Shown here in pieces: positions 45,921-55,249 of a DNA stretch of 64,000 bases (its first letter is position 1; every line of letters starts with the position of its first letter). The DNA is taken from the NCBI GenBank assembly GCA_963556195.1, contig OY744551.1, forward strand, positions 13,009,096 to 13,073,095. Direction: 5' to 3'. This DNA is from Sepiola atlantica (Eukaryota > Mollusca > Cephalopoda > Sepiida > Sepiolidae). The notes beneath the pieces were generated by a model. The model saw only the letters and a program-made list of their open reading frames with translations, did no database searches and was not told the DNA's origin. A program made the position numbers and the translations under genes.

Positions 45921-48356
45921 TAAGTTCGATTGTCCACTATTTTACTTCCTGGAATAAACTGAAAAGCCAAAGTGCATGAAAACCATTTTTTTTTACTTAT
46001 CATTATCGAAATCAATGGGTTTGTGTTCTTCAAAAATACATTTTCATTTTCAATCGTTTTTAACTTTTTTAATATTTAGTCCGCTAACAATTTGCTGTTG
46101 TGATTACTTACGTCATAGACAGAGTCGGAGGAGATAATTTCCTCACAGTATCAACGAGTTCGAATATTCCGTAGGGTACATAAATATAAGTTACACCGCT
46201 TGTAGTAAATATAGTCAACCGAAAATACTTTAATAAATAGACATGCTCAAAACTGTACTTACATCGTAGTTTGAGTTCATCATATCACCGTTATTGCCTC
46301 CCATGTTGGAGGACATCATTCCAGAGTTACCACCCATGTTGGGGGACATCATTCCGGAGTTACCACCCATGTTGGAGGACATCATTCCGGAGTTACCACC
46401 CATGTTGGAAGACATCATTCCGCTGTTACCTCCCATGTTGGAAGACATCATTCCGTTGTTACCGAACTGCAAAAAATAGAAAAGAACTTAATTTGGTAAA
46501 GACATGCATAATTAAATATAACATTTTATAAAAGTATTGTTTTACCTATATAATAAGTGGGTATTTTTGTCCGTCTGTTTGTCATGTATTAAATATTGAG
46601 ATGGTATAATTTTGTTAGTTGAAGATAAAAAGGAAAATAGGGTTCAGTTTGGGTCAGCTAAGTGTATTCCGCTGTTAGCTAAATAGTGTGTGCAAAAGCG
46701 GACTAACATCACATGGTTAACAGAGGGGATAAGTTCAGGAGTATTAGGCTGTTGTTTGGAAGTCTCAGAGCTAACCGCATGGGTAGAGCATGACTTAAGA
46801 TCGACGATAAACAAAGTGGCAAAGCTGTCCAAAATATCTGAAGCCCGGAATGGTCCCCGCCTCTGTCAGAAGCGAAGGCAACGCCAAGATCTTAATAAAA
46901 GGTATTTTCTTCAAATTTGATGATTTCTTTGTTTCTTCATGCTGTGTAAAACATTAATTGCAAGTGCCCCGATCATTAGAAGACACAAGGTAGGATTTAA
47001 TTGTTCTGTAATAACTTTTGATTGCATTGAGAGTAACTTATGTATTTTATTTTGTTGTGACTAGTGAGGAAGTTTAACCTCTTTATAGTCGTGATAGAGC
47101 TACTCACTGACATAAGATCTGTGGTGTTTATTTGGCGTATAGTAAACTATTATCGGGGTTATATTTAGGTGCGAATGTGTGAAAATAATGTGTTATGCGA
47201 TATATTTCGAATTAACGAGAGGGAAAAATTCCATCTAAAGTTCAGAGTTACGCTAGCGTGTACCGATCGTTGCGTTATAGAAGGAAGTACATGGCACAAA
47301 TCCAAGAGAATTATAACGTCTTGAGCAAGATTGATAGGAGTGGGAGGAGTGGGGGCTTTTGCAGCGAGAATTAGTCATATTACATTTACATGTCTGCATG
47401 TTAGTACTATTGGGAATTCAGGGATCAAGGAAAGATATTCCAAAGGCAAGCATTTGGAGGAAATAAGCTATTAGAATAGAAAGCTCTCTAGCATCTAGAG
47501 ACTTCTACAATGAATGGGTGAGAACTTTCTGCTTGTCGGTTTGGTTAGGGACATTTACCTTTAGGGGGCAAAATTTGTCAGTGTATATTCCATTAAAGGA
47601 CTTGTCAAACTAGTATAGTGATTAAACATCACGGCGATAGAACAGGGGCTGCAGCTTGGTAAACAGTGTGGGACCTATTAGAGTAAAGGTGCTTTTTTGG
47701 ACTCTGTCTAAGAAGGAGAGACTAGTGGTTGGTGCACCAGCCCCAAAGTACCAACAACGTGATGTTTGAGACTTCTAACAGCGTACTGGGACTGGAAGGG
47801 GAGGATAAGGTTTTTCTAAATGTTAATGTCTGTAAAATATGACATATATTTTACGGAAGAGATATTACACATCTTTTTCGCTAAATATTGTAATTGTTGT
47901 AAAGCCTACATTATAAAATACCTGCTTAAAACAAACAAATATTCACTTCCTAGACTACTGAAAATGAAATAAACAGAAGAAAACTTAAGCAACATGAGTA
48001 AATAAGTTGAGTAATTGTAAGTATTGATTGACGGGTTATAACAACATAACAAAGTTATTACCAAGGATAGTATTATGTGTTATTTGAAAATGAGTCTTTA
48101 CTGATATTGCGTTGAAAGAAGTATGAAGATCTGAAACTTTAATGAGATGTTTAAATAATTGACTCACCCTGAAGCGTCCGTTCTTCCAATGGTAGTACCT
48201 CATGTAATCGTGCATGATTTCATAGAAGCAATCGGCGATATAGTCACACCTCATCATGTCCATATTACTCTTGGGGTAGAAATCTAATGGAGAGACAATG
48301 AGAATTTTACAATTAATTACACAATTGAATGCTTAATTATTATTATTATATATATG

Positions 48357-48388
<32 letters not shown>

Positions 48389-48696
48389 CATATTATTATT
48401 ATTATTTGTAGCTCCTACAAAAAGTAGAGCACTGTAAGTGTAGGATTAACACAGCATGACATCACTAGCTTTACATGCATCGTTCCTTTCATTAAAAAAG
48501 TCGAACGCTCTAGATGTTAAGCCGCCATATAAAGTGTTAAAATTATACCAGTTTATTTGCTGTTCAAAATTAGCCGGGGTTTCGAATCGCATGACTGGTA
48601 GTGAATAGTCATATCTCTATGCTGATGAGTCCCGATTATTAGTGACGAAACGTATACGTACATAGATAATCAACAATAACAAATATTTATTATGTA

Positions 48697-48743
<47 letters not shown>

Positions 48744-49702
48744 TTAACGTTAATTAAAGTATACAACTCATATAAATGATTAACAACTATTTATTTAAGT
48801 AAGCGTATACACACCTATTCATGTCTATACGTGCATTGAAACAGATATACATGTATGAAAGACAGAAAGGGAAAAAACAATTAATTTTCTTTTTTTTAAT
48901 TTATGTATTTTTCGCACACGCCTGATATTTTCAAATAAAAATGCACGTGACGAAAATTTCCCGTTTGGCGTCCCCATTTCCTAAGTTTAGCGGGGTTTTC
49001 TCAATAAATTGACAATCTTGATCCGTACGAAACCCGTGAAATCTCCCGTTTGAATTTTATTTCTTTCTGCGTTTAATTTTTGTCAGTCTTTTGCGCATTC
49101 TGTCTTTACAACATTTCATGTCATGTTATATTGCGTATTTTATCTTCATACACACATATACAGAGGGTTGTCAAAATAATGGAAACACCTTGAAGCTCTC
49201 TCATGAAATCCAGTCTTTTGAAGCTCTCGGCAAACATTTTTTCTGTAAACGGGATTATCCAGATGTGTGTTAAGCCCTGCTGTCATTTTGGGTGCCGTTG
49301 TTTTGTGCCCATTCTGCCCAATCCTTACAATACGATCTCTGTTATACAGTTTCGACTTTTTTCCAGAATGTTGTTTAGAGAACGATTTTTTCCTTCTTTT
49401 TATAGACTTCATCACCTTCAAGAGGGTTCCTCTCGATACGGCCACCATCTTAGTCACTTCTGTTAGAGTAGTACCTATAACAGGGGCACCAACAATCGCC
49501 CTTTTAAAAATCTGATATATCTGTCATTTAAGTTTTTCTTACTAATATGCATCTTAAATTTTAAAAATTAACAAATTAATTCAGGACAAGAATAACCATA
49601 AACAAAAAAGTGAAACCAACATTTTGGTAATTTTTTCAATTTTCATAAGTGTTTTAACATTGATCCAAAATTCACAAAGTATTTCCATTATTTTGTCCAA
49701 CC

Positions 49703-49793
<91 letters not shown>

Positions 49794-52612
49794 GTGTGTG
49801 TACATTCACATTCTAAGATTATATTTAAACACATGTTATTTATTTAAAATTAATATATATATATAACTATATTGACTTATTTTTATATGTTCATTTATTT
49901 TTCAAAATTATGTTGTTTGATCCACATACTAAAAATAGTTGACAATTTGGGTCTGATCTTATTTTTACGTCTTTTAATTTTAATAATGAGTTTTAGAAAA
50001 GGTTTAAAAACTCTGACATTTATACGGACATCGGTCAAATCTGAGGATTCTAAATCGGCAGTTTGGTGTGCTTTTAGATCAACGTGTATCCATTATTCCC
50101 CGACACGCATACAAACAACTTTGCTTTATGTATAAATAGAAATCATATATCTATATGTTTCAGAAAGGATTTTGATCTGAATATTTAAGTTCAAAATTAT
50201 TTATTGGTAAATATAACTCAGTATTTCAGCAAGTTTTGTTTTAAATGCCCTTAGAAATGTTTGTGTGCGTCGCTGTTTACTTGCCTTCACACGAGGGAAA
50301 ACTTAGAATTAAGGTTGTGTTTTTTACTAAATATAATTTAATTAAATAAACAATTCAATTATGACCGGAAAACAAAATCAGCACGTGAAAAATGTGGGTT
50401 TAAATGTTTTATGATTCTATTCGTTTATAAAAATGTTTTAGATTGAAATTAGTAAAACAAATCGATTAATTGAAAGTACACCTCTAAGCAAATTTATTGA
50501 TTAATTCAACATTTACAAAATATTTAGTAATCGATCTAGCATATGAATGCATCTTGTAAGATTATTAAATTTTGACTTATGTAGCAGTTTAGCTGACAAA
50601 CACAATTTTGATTCTGACTAGCCAATTTTCATTTGTTATTGTTGTACCATGTTATCGACACTATAATAACGTACGTTACTACAGTTTATTATTCAACATG
50701 ATGTATTCCAGACAGAACGACTGATAATATTGAAACATTTTCCAATTATGACTGAAAATAAAAATCAGCAAGGGGAATAACTCTTATTGGGAATTGAACA
50801 ATACAAACTAAGATGTCGCCTTCAAACTAAACTGTTATTTCTTCTTCTGTATAATAAATATTAAATCCACCCCGGGTAGCTACAGGTAGTTAAAAGGATA
50901 AAAATAAATATCATTTCAATAAAAATACTGATACTATGAACACATTTTACAATTATGACCGAAACTCAAAATTAGCAAGGGGAATAACTAATATTTTTAA
51001 TTAAAGAATATAAAATGTGTTATCTCCCGTGAAATACAAATGTATTTTCTTTTCTTTACAAAAAAATCAAAAACTAAAATTATTTAACTATATCCCGGAC
51101 AACGTCGCGTATTTACAGCTTTTATAATAATAATAAAAATGAGTATATTATCCGTGAAAATCATTATAAGTGAGTATAATATGTGTATTACAGTGTTTGA
51201 CTTATTTTCTGTTTATTCGTGTTAACTTATTTAAGCTATACTTACTGTGTTCTCGGGCAAGGAACCTAGCAATGGCCATGGTCTCGGGCATCTTGTTACC
51301 ACCGTCCATCTCCAAGACGGGTACGCGCATGCAGGGCATATCTAAAAAATAATAAACATGACTAATTGTTGCTGTATGAATATAGTTAACAATTTATTAT
51401 ATAATGCATCTTATATGTAAAAGCATTTTTCGAAGAAAATATTGACAGGTTTTAATTTATATAATTGCTTAATTATTCCACAATTTACTTTCCATAAGGT
51501 TACCATCTAAAAAACGTACCTAATATATTTAATAATTGAACACTTGCTTTAATAGTTCAGGTGTATTAAGAAAACTCATTGCAAAAAAGATAATGGTAAA
51601 GTTGTTTAAAAGTCTATTGGACAGTACAAGAAACGACTGTGCAGGATCGCTTCAATAGATTATGTGTATGTTGTCATTAGCCATACAAAACATTTATGGA
51701 CTCAATATTTTACATGCATAAGACTATGGTACGTCCTAAGATGGAGGGCTGTTACCAAATCTTTAGAGGTGTTGCTCAAAGCACCTTTTTCTGCCTTCAA
51801 AATCTAGTAGGGATTTTAAGAATTCGAAATCTACTGGGGAATTACTCTTCACTTCCTTGCCTCCACTTCCTTATAGCAGACATGTTGCTAGTCTCTCGCT
51901 GCTTCATTGTTATTTCAATTGTAGGTACTCGACTGAACTCCAATCTACGTCCCATCTTAGTATAAAGTTTACAACAAAAACTTGTCTAGCTACAATCTCT
52001 GTTAATAATTCCCATTTCTCCATCTGTGTACCTACAACTATACGAAATTTCCATGATCAAAGTTTCTTTCGTAGAACTACCCGTCTGTGGAACACAATAC
52101 CAGGAAAATGCTTCCCATCTGACTACAAAATAGTCGTTATCAAATCCAATGTAAACAAATTCGTGTTGAGCCGCCCATTAAAGTCATGCTTTGTGCTTGT
52201 AATGCCTTTAATCCTCCAAATTGATCAGAGTTTGAAACTTTTAAACGCTTATCTTTTCTTGTAACTGCTACTTTTCAACTTTCTGATGCAGTTTTCGTGA
52301 CGCCTTTTCACTCGCTTTGCTTTGAAACTTTTCTACAAATTTCCTAAAAAACTCTAATACTTGTATTTACATCAATTCAAATTATAACTTTTGGTAATTC
52401 CTTTACCAACTTATGTCTTTGTCTTCCTCTGATGATAAGAACCCATTCTTTCAAAACTCATGGTTTAGAAGGGAAAATAAATATGCTTTTCTTTGAATAC
52501 ATCTTGTTTTGAACAACTGAAGACGTAATAGATTTTGCATTTTCACAATCTTTATTCTCATTTTTAACTTTTTTCTCTCTCCTTCTCTTTCTCCTTCTCT
52601 TTCTCCCTACCT

Positions 52613-52697
<85 letters not shown>

Positions 52698-52981
52698 GGG
52701 TATTTTATTAAAAGCGAATTTAAAACGGTTGATTATTTTTAAATTCGCTTTACCAAACATTTTAGTCGACGTGAGATCTTGAAAATGTGTCGACTCGAAA
52801 GACGTCTCGATTTAACCACCATTTGTTTCTCCTCCATTCTATTTTTTTATTTTGTAACCGCTTTACTAAAGGAAGGTATAATTTATTTCTCGCTTTAGTA
52901 TTATAGGCCTCTCCGTCCTTGGTAATTATGGCTACCTCGCCATTATTATTATAATCAATGTTAAAATTGTGTACCTATAAA

Positions 52982-53059
<78 letters not shown>

Positions 53060-53100
53060 CATATATATATCCTTGTGTTTGGTATGTGTAAACAGACAAG

Positions 53101-53142
<42 letters not shown>

Positions 53143-53160
53143 AATATATACATATATATG

Positions 53161-53221
<61 letters not shown>

Positions 53222-53252
53222 GTATATATATATAAATATATACATATATATG

Positions 53253-53299
<47 letters not shown>

Positions 53300-53555
53300 T
53301 TGTGTTTGGTGTGTGTAGACAGACAAATATATTCTAAGATAGAGATATCTAAATGTATATGCATAATATATACGAATATTTTACATGTGTAATCATTAGA
53401 AAAAGACAACTAAATTTCTTACCGTTCCTGTATTTGTCCCATTCGTTGAACTCGAACCTCTTGTCCATGTATTTGACGCCGGCAGCGGCCATCATCATAC
53501 GAAGGATCTCGGCACGGCCACGGCCATTGAAGTAGTACAGAGTGTAGTTAGGCAT
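37327..53555 (-). CDS. S-crystallin (lens, GST-derived), copy 2; six exons
   Basis: Paralogue of copy 1 with the same exon lengths and phases. Join in order of translation: 53423-53555, 51246-51341, 48168-48283, 46263-46466, 41828-41935, 37327-37491 (822 nt, 273 residues plus TAG). All introns start GT (GTAAG, GTGAG, GTAATC) and end AG. It differs from copy 1 at Y71F, S83N, S93A, P146S, S157P, E164G, L248M, S256A and S269C (copy 1 residue first), so about 97% identical. Tyr7, the cis-Pro loop and Glu64-Thr65 are unchanged. It has its own TATA/AP-1 promoter and AATAAA. Nothing suggests a pseudogene. The longer introns hold LINE relics, a Tc1-like remnant, hammerhead-type repeats and fragments of exons 5 and 6. 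Presumed role is lens refraction, with little or no enzyme function (inference). Confidence 0.95.
37483..37626 (+). repeat. 72-bp tandem direct duplication over the exon 6 acceptor
   Basis: Two essentially identical 72-bp copies (37483-37554 and 37555-37626), both starting CCACATCATCTACAGAGAG. The first copy contains the start of exon 6 and its acceptor. The near-perfect match implies a recent event. Confidence 0.93.
37909..38110 (-). pseudogene. Relic of S-crystallin exon 6 start and flanking intron
   Basis: In intron 5 of copy 2, 37909-37940 resembles the acceptor side of exon 6 (minus strand, encoding roughly MMWCGMMG). The next ~150 bp resembles the intron next to exon 6 of copy 1 (12045-12130; shared ACGCGTTT and TATTTACAAAYATTTAATAT). 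It is therefore a second, truncated exon 6 boundary about 420 bp from the real one. Confidence 0.65.
38115..41340. other. Intron 5 of copy 2, mostly unassigned
   Basis: 38350-39060 is GC-richer and could be an LTR-type fragment (TATTTAAG followed by promoter-like sequence), but no paired LTR or primer-binding site was found. GA-rich runs lie at 40385-40415 and 40521-40540. Confidence 0.35.
41530..41556 (+). repeat. Poly(A) run
   Basis: About 24 consecutive A; could be the tail of a retroposed sequence on the plus strand, but the upstream body was not identified. Confidence 0.6.
41828..41935 (-). CDS. S-crystallin copy 2, exon 5
   Basis: Acceptor TTCCAG, 108 nt, protein identical to copy 1 exon 5. 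The donor is CAG|GTAATC, weaker than the GTATGT of copy 1. A decayed second copy of the 5' part lies 109 bp upstream in transcription order (42044-42090). Confidence 0.94.
42044..42090 (-). pseudogene. Relic of S-crystallin exon 5 (5' part)
   Basis: About 47 bp in intron 4 of copy 2 resembling the first ~45 bp of exon 5 plus its acceptor (minus strand; compare TTACAGAATTACCTCCAAGG here with CCAGAACTACCTGCAATGG in the real exon). The remaining ~60 bp of the exon is absent. Likely debris of a local duplication or unequal crossover. Confidence 0.7.
43015..44600 (-). pseudogene. Non-LTR retrotransposon relic spanning the reverse-transcriptase domain
   Basis: The longest LINE relic here, in intron 4 of copy 2 and on the gene's strand. 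In order: [20 protein letters not shown] with [14 protein letters not shown] (family: VFKKGDR..P.NYRPISLL), [20 protein letters not shown], then [32 protein letters not shown], and the C-terminal [18 protein letters not shown] with [18 protein letters not shown]. Frameshifts and stops throughout; non-functional. Confidence 0.88.
44935..45245 (-). repeat. U2-headed dispersed repeat, body and tail
   Basis: Minus strand: CTTCCCAGGCTTTATCTTCT, then GAATGACGACAGGGCTTC and AACCTCTTGGAGAAGAGG, the same block order as 35235-35530. Confidence 0.7.
45443..45494 (+). repeat. (TA)n microsatellite
   Basis: About 25 TA units, running into the ribozyme-type repeat. Confidence 0.95.
45495..45865 (+). mobile_element. 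SINE/retrozyme-like repeat with tRNA-like head and hammerhead ribozyme, copy 1
   Basis: Starts with CGTACATAGATAATAAACAA, the 3' side of a hammerhead, and ends with the same sequence after a full hammerhead (45791-45842), so cleavage at both sites would release a ~338-nt RNA. Inside, at about 45700-45775, is a tRNA-like head: GGGCGCGCGGTTAACGACG (A-box-like) and GGATTTCGAATCGTA (B-box-like), giving a possible Pol III promoter. No reading frame of note. Flanked by (TA)n on both sides. In intron 4 of S-crystallin copy 2 but on the other strand, so it would not cut the gene's pre-mRNA. A second copy lies at 48395-48690. Confidence 0.7.
45791..45842 (+). ncRNA. Hammerhead ribozyme (type I), best match
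   Basis: Stem I: TCTATG (45791-45796) with CATAGA (45837-45842), six pairs. Core: CTGATGA (45797-45803) and GAA (45823-45825). Stem II: GTCC (45804-45807) with GGAC (45819-45822), 11-nt loop. Stem III: palindrome ACGTATACGT (45826-45835). Predicted cut after GUA, between 45836 and 45837. Short stem III is typical of hammerheads in SINE-like and Penelope-like elements, which may act as dimers. Confidence 0.8.
45862..45918 (+). repeat. (TA)n microsatellite
   Basis: About 27 TA units directly after the ribozyme repeat. Confidence 0.95.
46263..46466 (-). CDS. S-crystallin copy 2, exon 4 (Met-rich repeat insert)
   Basis: Acceptor TTGCAG and donor T|GTAAG, 204 nt. Same number of 11-residue units as copy 1, but the single SP variant sits one unit later (P157 instead of P146) and the Glu variant is absent. 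This fits exchange or slippage between 33-bp units. Confidence 0.94.
47370..47800 (-). pseudogene. Non-LTR retrotransposon relic in intron 3 of copy 2
   Basis: Same segment as 36530-36995: TTTACATGTCTGCATGTTAG on the plus strand, and LFHCRD / [15 protein letters not shown] broken frames. The two copies are diverged and share their orientation. Confidence 0.65.
48168..48283 (-). CDS. S-crystallin copy 2, exon 3
   Basis: Acceptor CATTAG and donor AGG|GTGAG, 116 nt. Encodes [13 protein letters not shown]...[11 protein letters not shown]83N and S93A against copy 1. Confidence 0.94.
48340..48415 (+). repeat. (TTA)n/(TA)n microsatellite
   Basis: ATT and TA units on the upstream side of the second ribozyme repeat. 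Confidence 0.9.
48395..48690 (+). mobile_element. SINE/retrozyme-like repeat with hammerhead, copy 2
   Basis: Matches copy 1 over most of its length: GTAGAGCACTGTAAGTG, AACACAGCATGACATCACT, TTTCGAATCGCATGACTGG, and the ribozyme end. The A-box half of the tRNA-like head is deleted but the B box remains. In intron 2 of S-crystallin copy 2, opposite strand, flanked by (TA)n. Confidence 0.68.
48616..48666 (+). ncRNA. Hammerhead ribozyme motif, second copy
   Basis: Stem I TCTATG with CATAGA, CTGATGA at 48622-48628, GAA at 48647, stem III ACGTATACGT, cut after 48660. Stem II is reduced to three pairs (GTC/GAC), so activity may be weaker than in the 45791 copy. Confidence 0.68.
48692..48742 (+). 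repeat. (TA)n microsatellite
   Basis: TA tract following the ribozyme repeat. Confidence 0.95.
49146..49515 (-). pseudogene. Tc1-like transposase, N-terminal HTH region only
   Basis: Frame reads [20 protein letters not shown], then [59 protein letters not shown] and [18 protein letters not shown]: the paired-type HTH of Tc1/Tc3 transposases (V.R.TVSKVM; GRKRKL..RD; TTA.Q.TAELN; VS..TVRRELH..GY.GRA). The DDE catalytic domain is missing; the frame runs straight into the terminal inverted repeat. An upstream ATG near 49552 is out of frame. Confidence 0.82.
49161..49706 (-). mobile_element. Tc1-like transposon, internally deleted, with inverted ends and TA target site
   Basis: Left end CAGAGGGTTGTCAAAATAAT then GGAAACACC, and the right end (49680-49706) is its inverse with a few changes. 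TA lies outside both (49159-49160 and 49707-49708), the Tc1/mariner target duplication. 546 bp in total, keeping only the N-terminal part of the transposase. In intron 2 of S-crystallin copy 2. Confidence 0.85.
49707..49791 (+). repeat. (TA)n microsatellite
   Basis: About 42 TA units adjoining the Tc1-like element. Confidence 0.95.
51246..51341 (-). CDS. S-crystallin copy 2, exon 2
   Basis: Acceptor TTTTAG and donor A|GTAAG, 96 nt. Encodes [15 protein letters not shown]...[14 protein letters not shown]; one replacement against copy 1 (Tyr71 to Phe). Confidence 0.94.
51590..52265 (+). pseudogene. Non-LTR retrotransposon relic in intron 1 of copy 2
   Basis: [20 protein letters not shown] then [19 protein letters not shown]; after a frame change [71 protein letters not shown]. 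This is the C-terminal region shared with 9945-11010 and 60786-61380. Opposite strand to the gene. Confidence 0.85.
52425..52475 (+). ncRNA. Hammerhead-like motif, degenerate
   Basis: CTGATGA at 52430-52436, stem II AAGAA / TTCTT behind a U-U, but the GAA of the core reads CAA. Stem III AACTCATGGTT. Same layout and surroundings as 12415-12463, so it is a family tail motif; probably inactive. Confidence 0.35.
52615..52695 (+). repeat. (CT)n(TA)n microsatellite
   Basis: About 19 CT units followed by about 18 TA units. Confidence 0.95.
52985..53300 (+). repeat. Long compound (TA)n array
   Basis: About 315 bp of TA with two near-identical inner segments (ATAAATATATACATATATATGA at 53142 and 53232) and CTTGTGTTTGGTRTGTGTA at 53072 and 53299, i.e. 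internal duplications. About 120 bp from exon 1 of copy 2. Confidence 0.9.
53423..53555 (-). CDS. S-crystallin copy 2, exon 1
   Basis: Same 44 residues as copy 1 with only two or three silent base changes. Donor G|GTAAG at 53422, phase 1. About 75 bp of the following intron also matches copy 1, up to the (TA)n block. Confidence 0.95.
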
Positions 53556-53651
53556 AGTTAGAAGATCGTTGGTGCTTCACAGACTTGGAGAGAAACGCTG
53601 TGGTTGGACTCTGAGTCTTGTCTGAGTGCTAAGAAGAGGAACACGGGCGAA

Positions 53652-53672
53652 TTTATAGTCTGCGTTGAGTCA
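53652..53672 (-). promoter_or_regulatory. Core promoter of S-crystallin copy 2: TATA box and AP-1-like site
   Basis: TATAAA at 53652-53657 and TGAGTCA at 53666-53672, with the same 8-bp gap as copy 1. The leader and upstream flank (53556 to about 53975) match 24924-25345 with few substitutions. The copies then diverge, although similar U2-type repeats follow in both. Confidence 0.85.
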
Positions 53673-54029
53673 TAGATTAACAAGCTTGTTAAGCTGGTGC
53701 GCCCCGTCCACATCGAGGTAGTGAATGGCGTTCACTTGCTGATTGCAGTGCAGACATTCATTGTCTAATAGTGCAGATGAGTACAATGAATAAAATATAC
53801 TAATTACAAGGCTTTCTGCACAGAAACTGGCTTGGATTTAAGTCAAAATGGACTAATTTGAATGCATTTCGGCCACATTTAATTTAATTAAATCATTAAC
53901 TTCGTGTAAATATGTTTATTTTCACATCACAACAAAGGTTCTAGCTATGATCTTAAAGTGCATCCGGTACAAAGCACCGATTTGCAAGTTTTGGGTCTTG
54001 TGAGGTTACACGTTAATTACTATTATTCT

Positions 54030-54540
54030 CAGGTGCAATCTGACACAGAGTACTAGTACCTGTCAGGGTTTATGGATTAAAAAAAATACGCTTGGCTTTT
54101 TGGCTAAGAGAAAAGTGTAGTATCTGTTTCTCGGGATGCTACACTCTGTAGACCGGTACCGTCTCGGCCTTCGGGCTTTGATTCCGGTATGGGGTATAGT
54201 CCTGTGCCGTTCTAGAAAGGCCACCCTTCCATGCGTTGCCTTCTAACCCTTTAAGAAGAGGTTTGTTTATTGCTAATCGCCTGAGGAACCTCTGCCGGGA
54301 AATGCTTACGGAGCTGCCTACGCATTTTTTGTAGACCCGAGTTCTTTTCTCTTAAGGAACTTACTTTTCAATCCCACTTTCTCGGCTTTGTGTCACATCT
54401 TACCGCTGTGCAAAATAGATAAACACCAAGTGTCGTATCTGTTCTGATACTAAACATTATCTGTTCTGCCCTCGGTCAATGAAAAGGGGAATCGTTCTAG
54501 ACTAAAGCTAATTTATTTTTTTAATAATCCAGAGTGTTCC
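54030..54540 (+). repeat. U2-snRNA-headed repeat, copies C and D, upstream of copy 2
   Basis: C: 54090-54130 GCTTGGCTTTTTGGCTAAG and AAAAGTGTAGTATCTGTTTC (U2-like), then GTCTCGGCCTTCGGGCTTTG, AGTCCTGTGCCGTTCTAG, CGCCTGAGGAACCTCTGCCG and TCCCACTTTCTCGGC. D: CACCAAGTGTCGTATCTGTT at 54431, continuing like copy A. The arrangement reads as copy C inserted into an A-type element. Confidence 0.78.
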
Positions 54541-54589
54541 TTTCTGTGTAGCAGGAGTTTACTAAAATATAAAACCGATCATGTCTCTA

Positions 54590-55150
54590 ACGGCAATGCA
54601 ATGGTACCAGAGAAAGGCTATGCGTGTTGGATTAAAGTAGCTGGAAGACAATAACATTGGAGAAGACGGTCTAACGACTTCAGCAAACCCTAGGATTCCC
54701 GTAAAAAAAATAAGTCGAGAAACTCAGATTCCTCTAAGGACAGTTTGGCACGTCCGGAAGAAAACGCTTTCTAATATATCTCTACAATCTGCAGGTCGGT
54801 GAGACAATGACGGCAGACGACAATTGAAAGTGCCAATAATTATGTGTTGGTATGCAAAACGTATTGTTTTCAATGATGATGTCACATTTTATATGAATCA
54901 TACTGTTCACATTTGGGACGAGAAAAATCCCCATTCTATGATTTACCACGTAATAGATTCGCCAAGTAGCAACTTTATGAACCCTTTTAACGTTGAAGGG
55001 AATGTGACATTCGTGTTTATGAAATCCAGCCTGTTTAGTTTTATAAATTACATAAAATACCTGTCCTTTCAAGATAAACTGTTCGGAGAGGGGTGTCATT
55101 TTATATTGCTGAAGCATCATATTAATTTTTTAACATACAACGTGTGATAG
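54590..55150 (+). pseudogene. Tc1/mariner-superfamily transposase relic
   Basis: HTH part reads NPRIPVKKISRETQIPLRTV then WHVRKKTLSNISLQSA. After a frameshift, a long frame (54824-55147) reads IVFNDDVTFYMNHTVHIWDE, KNPHSMIYHVIDSPSSNF and VTFVFMKSSLFSFINYIKYL, matching F.DEATFH..G.V...RIWG.ENPH...EH.RDSP and the following FF....T...YL region. The first catalytic Asp survives (NDD); the QDGAPPH block is lost. The open 107-residue frame is chance survival. Confidence 0.72.
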
Positions 55151-55249
55151 CACGTATGTTATTCTATCTTAATCAGCCATCAGCCTGGGATAGTTGCCCT
55201 GTTTCAATTTCTGTGGTGTATTTTGTTATTTTATATCAAGTAGCTATTC

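Noticed and set aside
54824..55147. 107-residue frame as an intact gene
   Set aside because: It is an internal slice of a transposase with the HTH part in another frame and the later catalytic block lost.
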